DNA of 64,000 nucleotides from Megalonaias nervosa (taxonomy: Eukaryota; Mollusca; Bivalvia; Unionida; Unionidae): the NCBI GenBank assembly GCA_016617855.1, contig JAECUM010004995.1:55729-119728 (forward strand). Reading direction: 5' to 3'. The notes beneath the pieces were generated by a model. That model had not been told where the DNA came from, ran no database searches, and was given only the letters and a program-made list of their open reading frames with translations. Every line of letters starts with the position of its first letter. Position 1 is the first letter of the stretch. The position numbers and the translations under genes are program-made. This document shows positions 24,219 through 36,773 of the stretch, piece by piece.

Positions 24219-25700
24219 TTTATAGAAAAGTATGAAGAGAGAAATCAACAATGTCCAGTATTGTAAAGTAAGTTGATGTAGCAGAATTTCTGATAGTCAA
24301 TTTTGTTTGTAAAAAAAACTTGCAACATTTTTCACTCTTAGTTTCATGTTCAGTAGAAATAAATTAAACTTGGAGAAATCAGTATTGTTTTATTTTTTCA
24401 TATATTCTGTAATATTGAAACATTCCTTATGGTTTTATATTTTTGCAGCAGTTTTTGAAATGGATTTGTACATTTTTGTTCATGATTAGCAGACATGTGC
24501 CTTTTGGAAGTTTCAGGAATAAGTCTATTAACCTCCTAAATGTGCATAATTTCATGCATGTGAAAATCGGTTATTTTTAATCTCGTTTGTGTACAATTTC
24601 TGGTTGACTCTTTGAAACTTGTGTTAATGTTCTTTTTTAGTTTTTAATGTTGTCCACGTGCAACCGGGTAAGTGTAATATTTCCTTTAGAGAATTTCAAA
24701 TTGAAAATTTTACTGTTTTTGATTTGTTTTTAAAAATCAATGTGCAGCTGGATGATTCATTTCAAGCATTTTCACCCAAAACATATTGTTTTCCTTCCAA
24801 ATCACCTATATAATCCCCTTAAACTGAAATTCACAAAAATAATAAATGTGGCCATATATCTCCTTTCAACATTTTTAAATATAATTTTTTCATTTACATT
24901 TAAAATGTTCTTTTAAACCCCTAAAACTGTATCTTTTGTGATGTATTTACTTCTCAGAACCAAATGTCTCTTTTGCTTTTACAATTTCAAATAAATATTC
25001 CTTCAGATAATGGCATTTCAACTTGGACAAATATTTGTTTTATGCAAATCATGTTAAATATTGCTCCATAAGTTTTTTTTTCCCATTGTCCGATATTGAG
25101 TCTTCATGCATTCCTTCAAAGGTTGAATTGGAATTTATAATATTTAAATCAGTTTTTAGTCTTTTAATTTTAGATGTGCATTATTCATCAGTTTTCTGAT
25201 GGGACAAGGTCCGAAATTTTTTATTTCCTGACCACTTGTATATTCATCTGAAGCCAGATGATTTTTCAAATTAAAGGAAGTGATGTTTGACATCTATTAT
25301 TAGCATGATCATGTTAAGATTGTGTCACGTAGTTAGAATGAAATAAAACTCGATGATTTTTTTAGAGAAAAAGTCGTTATTTTATCTAGGTAATACACGA
25401 ACAGTCTAATCATTGATAATGATCACCGCCAGTGGACAGAGTTCAAATATACAGAATGGTCTGGGTTTCCTGCCTTCTCATTGTATTTTGTGTCTAGTGT
25501 GCCTCTGCTAAAAAAGCCACCATCATTATTACAGCCAAATTTGATACAATTCAAGTGGTGGCAAGCTAAATGAGGTTGCACTAGTCTCGTGTTATGACTG
25601 TCTTTTATGTCAATATGCGGTTCCTTTGCAAAATTCAAATTCATTGCTTTCTTTTATTTGATAATAGCAGTATCGTTTACCCACTTGATGCTTTTATCGT
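24219..25700 (+). other. AT-rich non-coding interval
   Basis: Rich in poly-T and poly-A runs. No exon, RNA gene or clear repeat was found. Confidence 0.4.
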
Positions 25701-25707
25701 TTAAGGC

Positions 25708-25935
25708 GGACCCGGGTAGCCGAGTGATCTAAAGCGTTCGCCAATACCGATCACTGCCATCTCACCTCTGTCCGGGTGAATTCGAGTCTCGGGCTCAGCC
25801 AGTGTGGGTATGTGAGAAAACTTGACAGTAGCTTCACGTGCGTCGGGGATTTTCCGGGTTCTTCCTCCACCTGGTCGCCTTAAATAGCCTATCATGTGCT
25901 AAAAAGTGGTGTTAAGCCCACAACATCAATAACAC
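25708..25935 (+). repeat. tRNA-derived SINE, family A, copy 1
   Basis: The head is tagccgagtgatctaaagcg (A box) with a B-box-like gaattcgagtctcgg. It continues through gtgggtatgtgagaaa, 'cagtagcttc' and 'ttcctccacc' to a terminal 'gttaagcccacaacatcaat'. The copies at 61709 (+) and 58427 (-) share every segment in order. Confidence 0.85.
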
Positions 25936-26099
25936 CTGCAACATCTCGTTTCATTTCAGAAGTACTTTTCCTCTAAGGCTTATTTATGGAAAAGTTTATT
26001 TGTAGTTTGTAGTTTCCCTGGCAATGGAGTCGTCGGGTGCACATCTGATGCCAGAGGTGACTGCCTTAGGAGGTTGACATTATTTCCTGGTATGTATGA

Positions 26100-28020
26100 C
26101 AGAGGTCAAAGTTAAGATCAAAGTCAAATCAAAAGACGAGGTCAAAGGTATGACGGTTTACTGCTGTCTGGGCGGACAGTGTTGGTGCAAAATTAGTCCT
26201 TGGTGACGGATTTCAGTGCCATCACGTGCGCTCTCGCGTGAGCGCGTCTTGTCAAGCCAAGAGTCAAACATCGAGGATCTTAAACGACTGCTTAACTAAA
26301 AATGAAATTATTAGACGAGTTTCGTACATTTTAACTTTAAATTAGCATATTTATCACGTATGTATCACATTGCGATATAGTCAGTATTAATTCAATAATA
26401 TCGCAAAATAGTGTAGTGAAATGGCTTTCACAGTTGGATGCCGCTGTGCTTTCGCCTCGCATGGTATCACTGGTTATGTCATTATGTCTCGTAAATGCGT
26501 GCATGGTGGTGGTGAGAGAGAAACCATGGTAGCTCAGTTGGTCGAGTCTTTTTCAAGGACACACAGGCAGCCGACACTGATTGACCTCGAAAGCTATAAT
26601 CCAGAGACATCGACTCCCATTTGCTTGGTATGATATGGTCAATAATGCGTGTAAAGTTCCCTTAAAACCAAGAAGAAAAAAAAAACCAGCTTACATCATG
26701 TGATATTACTTGCGATCCTAAATAAGTGCCCTTAAAACCAAGACCCACACCCCACCCTACCCAGCTTGCACCTTGTGATATGTAATAGTGATCCTAAATA
26801 AGACAGTTGCATGAAGAAGAAACCTGTTCATTTTGGGGTCGGTAACTTGACGTTGGAAACCATCATAACCAAATATAGATTTGTCTATTGAATTCAAATA
26901 ATAGACATGTTCTGCTGGACAGGTTTTTTCAAGAGGAATTTAGTATATGTGCTGCTTTCAACAAAGAAGAAGCCTATTGCTTTCGGGGTCAGTAGCTTGA
27001 AGGTCTAGTTCACTGTTATTAAATTATAATTCGTCCGATGTAATTTCCACACAATAACTTGTGTTTTATCAAACAAATTTCAATAAAATTCAGTACGTGT
27101 TTCTTTTAACCAGGGAGACGTGCTAGCTCAGTTGAGCGTCGGACTCGTAATCCAAAGGTCGTGGGAACAGTTCCAGTCTGTTGCTTCAGTGTGTCATTTG
27201 GAAAGGCTCTTAGATCCAATTTCTTCTGCATGATACATCCATTATGTTAAATGTGTCGTTAAAAATTTTATAAAAAGCCCAAACAAACCACAGTTCCTTC
27301 AACCTCAAAAATAAGTCTATTATCGGGTATTTTTGTGGTCAGTACCTTAAAAATAAGGGCCAAACAATATAAATATGAAAAAGATGGATTTTGTTATTAT
27401 ATTGCATTTCTATAAAGTAATTAAGTTCTAGTCAACTATATTTAAAGGAATTTGGTGTGGCTGTCTCTCAACCAGAGAAAGAATTCTAATGATTTGTGAA
27501 AACGGGAGCTTGAATGGCAGGGTCACTGTTACTCAAATTAGAAATTGCTATTGTATTTCGTTTTGACATTATTATTAAGGTCTTGTAAACAGATTTCAGT
27601 GAGATTTATTGTGTTGATATCTATAAGCCCCCCCCCCCCCGATAATATTTGTAAGGCCGATGTAATTTTACTACAATTCCGTTTTACCATATGATTTCGT
27701 TTCCCCGCAATTTAAGTTCAGGTAGATTTCAGTGAAATGCAGTATGACTGCATCAATTAAACCGCAAAAAAATAAAAATAATAAAAAAAAAATAAAAAAT
27801 AATTTGTTTTGGTGAATAGCGTGAAGGTCAAGTTCACTGCTTTTAAAAACGAATTATGGTTTAAAAATTTACTTTTGTACACCAACAGGCTTCAGCAAAA
27901 ATACGGTAGCGTGATTCCTTGCAGTTTATGGAGAAGCCTGCTAGCTTGCGGTAAGTAGGGTGAAGGTCAAGGTCAAAATCTCAACAGTCACTTTTAGACA
28001 AGGAGACTTGTGTACATAAC
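26100..28020 (+). repeat. Degenerate repeat field with SINE pieces
   Basis: Loosely repeated blocks include 'tttcggggtcagtagcttgaaggtc', 'ggtcaaggtcaaa' and 'cagtgaaatgcagta'. There is an 84-bp duplication at 26651-26803 around 'cccttaaaaccaaga' and 'gtgatcctaaataag'. An A-box-like ggtagctcagttggtcgag occurs near 26528. A C10 run is at about 27630. The pattern matches decayed minisatellite DNA common in bivalves. Confidence 0.55.
27119..27275 (+). repeat. tRNA-derived SINE, family C, copy 3
   Basis: The head gctagctcagttgagcgtcg, then ggactcgtaatccaa and a degenerate B box, is followed by 'gtcatttggaaaggctctta' and the terminal 'gttaaatgtgtcgttaaaaa'. A few bases are missing from the A-box region. 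Confidence 0.75.
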
Positions 28021-28203
28021 CTAGTTAGCCACCCCACCAATGTTTCTGGTCGGCCAACCGTCCCAGTTTCTCACCTCATCGCCGACTCCAGTACTTCTCC
28101 CTTCCCCCCTTTGGTAAAAAAATTCCCGATATTGATTTGTGCATCTAACTGAGCTGCTTTTGCCCAGTACTTTGAAGCACTTAGTAAATTATAAATACTA
28201 ATC

Positions 28204-28205
<2 letters not shown>

Positions 28206-28271
<66 letters not shown>
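28206..28271 (+). repeat. Compound (TA)n(GA)n microsatellite
   Basis: About 12 TA units pass directly into about 20 GA units. Confidence 0.95.
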
Positions 28272-28273
<2 letters not shown>

Positions 28274-29493
28274 AAGAAAACCTAAACTAATTAGAAATGC
28301 ATGTAATAGAACAGTGGCCTGCAACTGGTAGCGCATTGTTTAAGTCGATCGCTCTGATTCTATGCAAGTCCTCATTCCCATTGCTAAGCGCATGCCAAGG
28401 TTAACTTTGTGTGAGAGGGTTAACTACTGTCCATGCATTGATAATGGGATTCTGCAGGTTCTCTGGTTTCCGCTTCTTCAGTGTCCACCTAGCACGTCCA
28501 ACAGTGTCTTCGAGAAACCATACATATATAATGGCATACGTGTTTTGTTCTGGGTTGGTGGATAGAAAGGGGTTGATATGGTCTAGGGATACGTCGAGGC
28601 CGTTAATCATTTATTGGATTGTTTCATTCAAATGTAAATAACCTTATCAGCTCAGAGGCCTCCTTTCTGAACTCCCTTGCGAGTCTAACTACAATAACTT
28701 CAATATTGGAGTGTAGGAATATTGTTATCAGGACAAGATGTGCCCATGATAGTCCCTAGCACGTACTTTGTACTTTATGTTTGTGGTGGGGTGGGGGTCA
28801 CATTCGTATGGAGTATTTAAATTTGGAACTTGATACTTTTGTCCACACTTTGGTCATTGCACCGTGTATTAGGAAAAGGGTCAGTTATTTAATCAACTGC
28901 CACTTGAAAATACAAGTTGGTGTTTAGTTTTCGACACTTCAAAAAATAATAAGTAAAAAACATTTACATTAACTTTGAACTAACCCATTAAACAAGTTTA
29001 TGTAACGTTAAGATTACTCGTCCTTAACATTGTAACCGCACTGATTTCAATACTTTTACTATCGCGTGAATACACTTGTGTAAGTGCTCTCCTGTAGGTT
29101 TTTATGTTTCAAAATAACTTTCAAATATTTTGGACAATGTCATTTTGGTAGAGCTTTCATAGCATAGCATGAAACTAAGAAAAATTAAGTTCGTCATCAT
29201 AGTGGAAGCATATTAAATATTTATATCTATTAGCGATTACGATAATGCAGTTTGGATATTCCTCTCGGAATTAATTACATGGTGCTCTTTCTGCTGTGCT
29301 TATTTGAGATCATATGGCACAAATGCATGATGTAATGACCAAAATGGATACATAGACCTTAACTGTAATTTGAGCACTGTACTTGGCTATATAATTCCAA
29401 GGATATGGTAGCAAAGTGACAGCCGACCATTACTGGACTGGGCGTGTATTAAACCTATTACCACACGTATTTTATATATCGCCTGCCTTGACC
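28272..29493 (+). other. Non-coding interval
   Basis: Overlapping short frames on both strands at 28362-28641 have no recognisable domain. No repeat was identified. Confidence 0.35.
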
Positions 29494-29880
29494 CGTCTTC
29501 GCTAGCCAATTTTTGATATGTTAACCCTATCCACACCTTGGCGGATCGTACAGATATTTCAGAGCTTTGTACTAGTGACATCTGTTGGATTTGATGAGTT
29601 GTCTCCCTTAATATGTAATGCCAACTAACCAATAACGTGTAACAGCGGTGCGTTGTATGTCGGCTGAAAAAGGTGGAGACAATTGACTTTAAAAGGATAC
29701 TTTGTAAGTTTAACATCGAAAGCATGACCATATACCAGAGAGAAGCTATTACATGTGTATTTGAGGGAAAGGATGTATTTGTACAAACACCGGCAGTGGA
29801 AAATTGCTTACTTATGAGTCCATTTTAGTTGTGCGCTCCATTTGAACAACTTGATTTTGATTGCATGCGGTGGCTATAAC
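29494..29880 (+). mobile_element. CTTCGCTAGCC-end MITE, copy 1 (right end lost)
   Basis: It begins cgtcttcgctagccaa and gatatgttaaccctat, then follows the copy at 47547 closely through 'ctcccttaatatgtaatg', 'ccaataacgtgtaacag' and 'gtatttgtacaaacac'. The interior end, 'gattgcatgcggtggc', matches the 35-kb copy. The right inverted terminus is missing. Confidence 0.8.
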
Positions 29881-32140
29881 TTAGTTCTCCTTTTCTGATT
29901 CTTAAGAAAACATGCATAAAAAATACACTAACGGTCCAAAATTATTGTAAAATTTAATAATTTTATTCCCCAGTTTAGCTCTGTAAAATGTTCACCAAAG
30001 TTATTTTATATTTTGATAATAAACGGATAAATGGCAAGAGCTGTATTTTTATCCCACCCCAACGCTCCTTTATTGTTGTTGATCTTTCAGTTTGCAGCAA
30101 TTAATTGTTGTTTTTCTTACATTCGCCAGCTATACTGTTGTCACTGTGCGCGAATGTTTGCGAAAACCAGACGTCCTTGGTTATAAGATTAATACATGCA
30201 GATTCCTTGCAATTCGCCAGGTACTTTAGTCATAGTCGTTTAAAAATTTATGGAAAACAAAGAAACCAGAAGCAAATACATTTGCCCAGAAATTATGTGG
30301 CGGCTATCCTTATTATGACATGGTTTACCAGCCGTGACATGCTGTATTTACTAGGTGAATAAGTGGAACTTGCAGGGTGAATAACTGGGACTCCCCTTTT
30401 GTATCTGCATATATGTGAATTAAATTACTGCCATCCAGGTGGAATGGGCAATGCGATTAGCAGCTTCCATACTGGGTAGGTTAAAGAACGGAACAGGTAA
30501 GTAGCCTGGAAACTTAGAAGTTAAATATTTATAATTTGGAGTAAGATGTAGAGGGGTGCTTTGCTCTTTAATTTTGCACGGAATATTGTATATTTGAAAT
30601 AATATATATATATAATTCGTATCTGACTTTGTACAATAGACATGCGTGTATATATGTATGCATAAATAAATATACATACATACGAGATGTGCCACTTGAA
30701 AAGGGACCTTTGGACATTTAATGGATTATGGGATTTTTATTATGCAGCAAGGATAATTGATTAAGGTTAAAAATATGTCAATTTTACCTGGAGGGAGACC
30801 ATTAGATTTGGCACTGTTGAGTAAAACGTTTTATAACTCTTTTCGAAGGTTTGACGTCATGACGTTTCAAACGGTGACCTTCTTTTTGTATCCAAGTATT
30901 TGTAAAAATAAAGTCATTTAAAAAATTGTCTGAATGCAGCTTTTATTTCATGAAGTATTTGACAAGTTTCCTGTGAAAATATTTATTTAAAAAAGTAACA
31001 AACTAAGACAAAAACTCAAAATATGCAAAGGTGATGTCAAACCCACGACACAAACCATATCTCGGTTACATTTTAATGTTAAAAGAGAAATGAACCGTAT
31101 TCTGAAATCTTTTCGTACTAAAGCAGATGATACTTGGCAGTTTAAGGAAATGTCAGCATCTTATCGCATTTGAAATGAATAATTAATGCTTCCAAATTTT
31201 TATAATTTTTATTTATTATTTAAGCTGAATTGGAGCGGTGGATTGGAGTTTTTAATATAAACATAAAGCTCCTCATGAGGAAATTAACCGATTGAAGCCT
31301 TCTTGCAAGAATTTCTATTGTTCCTTTCTCCACACTTTCCATAATTCTTTTCTTCGCTTTTTAGTACAAACCTCTTTTCTTGACTTGCCATCCGTCTGCG
31401 GTCTGTCTGCCTGTCCAAGAGTCACAAAAGCGCGAAAGCAATTACATATTCCTTTACACAATCCCCACCCCTTCTACCTCTCCTCTTTTATGTTCCAGAT
31501 ATAAATCCCACTCAGTTAGATTCTAGTAATGTGTGCTAGAGATAGCAGTCGATAAATAAACGTAGTAATTGCTTAAAAAATACATATTATTCTAAACATG
31601 ATCTTGAATACTATTATTGTTCCAATATTGGAGCATTTCAACCATATACAACTTTAAGCACAGAGATTTAAATATATCAAGAGGAATCGGGTTATACAAG
31701 TATTACAAAGTGCAAACGAGATTAGTAATTTTTAAACTGCATAATTTATTCATAAAGTTGCATTGTACAGCACAACTATGCCGTTATCTTTTGTACAGCT
31801 AATTGTCTGTTTCCCTCTTACAGCCATTTGTCTGTCTGTTTCTCTCTTAAAGCGCAAATTTGAACAAAATATATTTTAAAAAAACAACAAAACATTTGCC
31901 AGCAAAGATTGATCTATTTTCGTCTGACCAGTTTCTGTTTCCATTTTATTTTTCACCTCCGTTCGGAAAGAACATCTTGTGGTGATTTTGTGGAAGATTA
32001 GGTGACCACAATCGATTTTAGGAAATGAAGGAGTGTGAGGGAAGGGAAGTGTGCAGTTTTTCTACAAATAATCTTAGTTTTACATAACTAATTAGAGTGT
32101 AAATGGAAATAGATACACTTGTTCGTGCGAATGTCTTCCC
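29881..32140 (+). other. AT-rich non-coding interval
   Basis: No exon or repeat of note was found. A short TA run lies near 30603. Confidence 0.4.
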
Positions 32141-32142
32141 AA

Positions 32143-32262
32143 TTTATTATTATTATTATTATTGTTAGTAGTAGTAGTAGTAGTAATGGTAGTAGTAGTT
32201 GTAGTAATAGTTGTAGTAGTAGTAGTAGTAATGGTAGTAGTAGTTGTTGTAGTAGTAGTGGT
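32143..32262 (+). repeat. Trinucleotide repeat (TTA)n(GTA)n
   Basis: A TTA run passes into an imperfect GTA/GTT array. Poly-Val, poly-Leu and poly-Thr frames across it are artefacts. Confidence 0.95.
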
Positions 32263-33840
32263 GTTGACAGCATCATTTAAGCCTATTCCTGCTATCATTA
32301 TTTATTTTAAATGTCCTTTGAAAATGCCAGAAAGTAACATAATGAGGCGAATGATTAATTCATTTGAACATACGTTCTCATTTCATAAAAAAGAACAATA
32401 CCTACACCTTAGAATATTCACCAAACCGATCCAGTGTGCTGTATAGAAATCAATAGTTAAACTAGTGAATTCAGATCTGTTCTGTTCTAAGCGTTTGTCT
32501 TTTCAAAATCCATTATTCGATTGACTGAGCCAGGCATAAAGCTTTATACGCACTTCACATCATCTAAGCGAGGTAGCAAGTCTGATTGTTTGCTTACCGT
32601 TTCTGTTCACTACAAACCATATTTTTAATTCTTAGTGGGCATTGCTTTTTTCAGATTTCAGAAAGCGGTGAAGGGTTCTTTACTGGAAACGTGTGTAGAG
32701 TGTAAACAGCAACAGTTTATCGTCAAGAGTTCTAGTAATTTCTTTAAAGATTTTGAGAAAAAGCATAAGATTAGAAATGAAATAGCATAAGATAAAACGA
32801 TATGTATAGTAAAACTTCAACTTCTTTCTTATTTTTTTTTCAAATACTGCTCAAAATAAGAAAATAAAATATTAGCAATCGTTTGAGTTAGCTGGTACTC
32901 GACATAAATTATCAAGCAAATATTTTAGTCCGGTAACGAATAAAATTTGTGAGTACTTATGGGAATCAGCATGAGGATCTAAATGACCTAATGAGATCTA
33001 TGGAAAAGTCTACTTTCCAGGCATCTTCAGTTGGGATAAGCATGAATTTAATGTTTGAAATGTCTATAGGATTAACGTGGGGCGTGTGACATGGGAATAA
33101 AGGGGAATTTAACATTAGGATGTCATTATGGTGACAAAGGATTTGAACATTGTGGTTCTGTGTTAATACGCATCCTTGACTGACAGATGCACATCCATAT
33201 TGACTAAGACTCACCCTTATGGATCAAACTGCAATCTAATGTGCAAGTGAGGGGATATAAAGTAGGAGGTGAAGTAATAAAGAGTAACACTTAATTATAG
33301 GGTAGCCCCTATTTGCACACGTACACAGACCATACCACACATACAGCCACCAGACCAAGATACAGGGAAGGGGTGTATAAAGTTGAAGACAAACATAGAT
33401 AAACACTTAGAACCGTACCCATACATACATATATTGTCAGTAATTTTCGTTTCTTTTAAGGAAACATCTGATTTTAAATGTAAACTGGGTTATAGCGCCA
33501 TCTAGTGTTTATGTTTTGGTTACGAGATACCCCATGTAATGTATACGGACCAGCTCTGGTTGCGACGTTAGTGTGGTGTGGTGTGGTATGGATTGAGCAA
33601 GAGCTAAGATAAAACATCATCTTTGAATGAAGTAGTGCAAGCCAAACAACCCAGGCAATCACACCTGGCTGTAGGTCGTCAAATAGGATAATGCCAAATT
33701 ATGTATTTCGAAATGTTAAGGATTAGCTCTTTTGTTGATCAAAACAAGGGAGCTTCATGGCCAATTAAGAAAGCATGGAAATTTTGTTAATCTGTATTTT
33801 CCAAAACTATTGTTATTCCCTCATTTCTTCATCTGTTCAT
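32263..33840 (+). other. AT-rich non-coding interval
   Basis: No exon, RNA gene or clear repeat was seen. Confidence 0.4.
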
Positions 33841-33844
33841 CTTT

Positions 33845-34260
33845 GTGTCGACCTTGAAAGAACTTCGACTCAGTTGGCAACTCCGACCACGATCAGTCGG
33901 TCATGCAGACAACCCAGTCAATAAATTAGATCATGACACAGTTGTCGACTAAGAATACTATTCGATCAGCGCATTACGATACGATTTAGGTGACGACAAG
34001 AGCGACATAGTCAGAGACCCGGAGAACAACAAAGTCTGTCGGCGAGCAAGCAGCGAGCTAAAACTGGAAATACAACAAATCTTGCTTGGGCAGAGATCTT
34101 TCACATTCAGGAGCGCCAGACCTTGGACGGATACAGCGGACTATAAATACCTGTTCAAAACACATGAGAAGGCGAGACTCGTTGGTAGTGTGGCTGAGTG
34201 ATCCGGTACAATACCATCACGAAACCACACTTACCTGAAGGGGTTGAAGGGAAGGTTTCT
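33845..34260. other. Unexplained GC-richer segment
   Basis: It is distinctly less AT-rich than its surroundings, with no simple repeats. On the minus strand a strong donor-like cttcag|gtaagtg lies near 34232. It could be a fragment of a retroelement untranslated region or a host exon, but no protein motif is readable. Confidence 0.3.
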
Positions 34261-34302
34261 AGCCCTCATACAAAACATACAATCATGTAATTCTACATAC
34301 CG

Positions 34303-34304
34303 AA

Positions 34305-34365
<61 letters not shown>

Positions 34366-34389
34366 GTAATGGAGCTCACTTGTGAAGAC

Positions 34390-34446
<57 letters not shown>
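34303..34446 (+). repeat. (GT)n and (TA)n microsatellites
   Basis: GT run at about 34308-34361 and TA run at about 34389-34446, separated by 27 bases. Confidence 0.95.
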
Positions 34447-34450
<4 letters not shown>

Positions 34451-34462
34451 TCTTTGCTGCAA

Positions 34463-34793
34463 TTATTGAGTAGTTGTTCTGTTTTTAGAGATCGGTGTGC
34501 CACGAGAAGACTGTTTTATACCGATCACTCTCGCCTTATGGAAGCACCTGCTAGGCCAGAATCCTTTGCCATCTATCGTGGCTACACCGATACAGACTTG
34601 GTAAAACGAAAATCTCATTATCCCCACTCTCCTAGTCTTCCGCCATAAGAATAAAGTCTCATGGTGAAGCTGGCATTTCTCCAAGCAGAGTTGCTGCCGT
34701 TTCTGTAGTTGCTTCTGCCTCTCCAACTCCCTTCTTCGCTGTTTATATTTCTTCCTTTGAAGAGATCTACCATCACCTACTTGATCGCCCTGA
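34463..34793 (-). other. Possible orphan exon, Lys/Gln/Arg-rich
   Basis: On the minus strand an acceptor-like tgtctttcag (ending near 34794) is followed by an open frame with LQRKKYKQRRRELERQKQLQ, a basic coiled-coil-like stretch, then KCQLHHETLFLWRKTRRVG. It is open for about 110 codons. No family is recognised and no partner exon was found; it may be part of a retroposed or decayed gene. Confidence 0.25.
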
Positions 34794-34969
34794 AAGACAC
34801 CATTTCCCGGATGCAGTTTTAATTTGTTTATCGACGTATAACAAGCCTGGTCAACGAACGCTTTATATTGACCAGTAACGGATCGAAAATGAGTTTAGGA
34901 TTCGACCAATCAGAACGTGTTACACAATTCAATTATCGTGAGTTTTGTCGACCGATCCATCTATCAATT

Positions 34970-34972
<3 letters not shown>

Positions 34973-35018
<46 letters not shown>
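34973..35018 (+). repeat. (GA)n microsatellite
   Basis: About 23 uninterrupted GA units. Confidence 0.95.
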
Positions 35019-35019
<1 letters not shown>

Positions 35020-35444
35020 ATCCAAAAGAATAACAAAATCAATATGATTCGTCAAATCAAAGCTATGATATAAAGTAACAATTTTTTTTTTTCAAAATTA
35101 ATATGTTTTAAATATGCTGTGCTAAATCTATCGTGAAGAAAGAAGTAAAGGTTACAGAATTTTAAGAAATATTTGCCAAAATATTACAAACCAACAGATA
35201 CTTTTTTCTTCTTTTAAATTAACATTTTTAAAAACAAGGATCTATCATGTTAATAAAGAAATAAAGATGAAAGATTTTACAAAAAGCAAAACAAAAAACA
35301 AACCAAAATTAAAAACATTCGTTTATAATCACACCATGTTTAATAAGCTGTGATAAATATATCATAAACAAAGAATACATAAAGACAATTTTTAAAAAAA
35401 ACAAACCGATTCTTCAAATAATCACAAACAAACAAACAAACCAG

Positions 35445-35884
35445 GCGAGATTCAGTGTGAATTTCATTGGATGCGGCGGCAAGCCACCACATCCAATCAA
35501 AATTAAGTTGTTCAAATTTGAACACTGTTCCTACGTGATCGAGACAAGGGGACCACACAACTTGAATGGTCTGATAAATAAGCACTTTTCCAGTGCCGGT
35601 CCGTGTTTGCATAAATACATTTCATTCAAATAGACCTGTAATGGCTTCCCTCTGGTACATAGCCATACTTTCGATGTTAAACTTACAAAGTATTCTATTT
35701 AGGTCAATTGCCACCACCGTTTTCGGCCGATGTACAATGCACCACGCTATTGGTTATTTGGCGTTACATACTAAGGGAGGCAACACATGAAATCCAGCAG
35801 ATGTCGCTAGGACAAAACACCGATATAGCTGTTCGATCTGTCAAAGTGTAGATAGAGTTATCGGAACCTTGGCTAGCGAAGATG
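35445..35884 (-). mobile_element. CTTCGCTAGCC-end MITE, copy 2 (one end lost)
   Basis: An inverted copy of the 29-kb and 47-kb elements. The terminus ggctagcgaagatg is intact at 35884. The interior includes 'ccaatagcgtggtgcattgt' read on the minus strand. The other terminus is replaced by A-rich DNA near 35445. Confidence 0.75.
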
Positions 35885-36773
35885 ACCCTTGGAAACTCAA
35901 GAAAGTCAGAGATCGATTGGTGTTTTATTCACCAGTCAGGACGCAGGGGACTTTACAATACACAAGTTGCCCCCTAGAAAATCAATCAATCAAACAATCA
36001 ATCTATCTATCAATCGAGAGAGAACATACAAAATAATTAAAAAATAAATTTGATTTGTGACATGACTGCAAACAAACCATTTTTTTTTTCTTCTGAATCA
36101 ACGTTTGTTTTTTTTTAAATGAACTCCACTCAATCAATAATAAGCAATTAAAATGTATATGGAGGATTAGGACAATCCAATCTATTCATAGACATTATTT
36201 TTATTTTCAAATCAATACGAATAAAAATGCAAACATTTAACGTGCAAATATTTACTGGTAATGAAGTACCAAAGTATTCATTCTTTTAGACCCAAACATT
36301 TCACATGTAATGATATGCAATGGTTTCAAATTTGACTTTGTCTTAAATTTGAATAGCAGGTAGATTCAGAGAGGAAGTATCGGTACTCTGCTGCAAGAGA
36401 GATTCGAATTATTTTATTAAAGGATTATGGTACAAGTTCAAGATTTTCTCTTTGTAGAAGAGAGTTCATATTTCTTCTAGATATTTTCTATTATTTTTCT
36501 TGACAAGTCATGCAGCAATTTTCATGTCGTTCATGACTGTGATGATTAATTAGATAACTCTAACATTGTTTTCTAATCAGGCAAAACGATTCTCTTAGCC
36601 AAGTAGTTAGCAAAACGGAATACTAAGTGTTGCTTTCATTTAGCAATAGTGCCACTACTGTATTTTTTCTTTATTATCCTCATTTTCTACCACGACTTTG
36701 AGTGCTTCTCTGTAGTTGCTGTAGTCTCTGTCTGCCATGAGCACCGCTTCCTATTCAATGAACAACTTGTTTT

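Noticed and set aside
32088..32446. Poly-Leu, poly-Thr and poly-Val frames
   Set aside because: Direct products of a trinucleotide microsatellite.
34231..34648. Tyr-Ile and His-Thr repeat frames
   Set aside because: Translation of TA and GT microsatellites.
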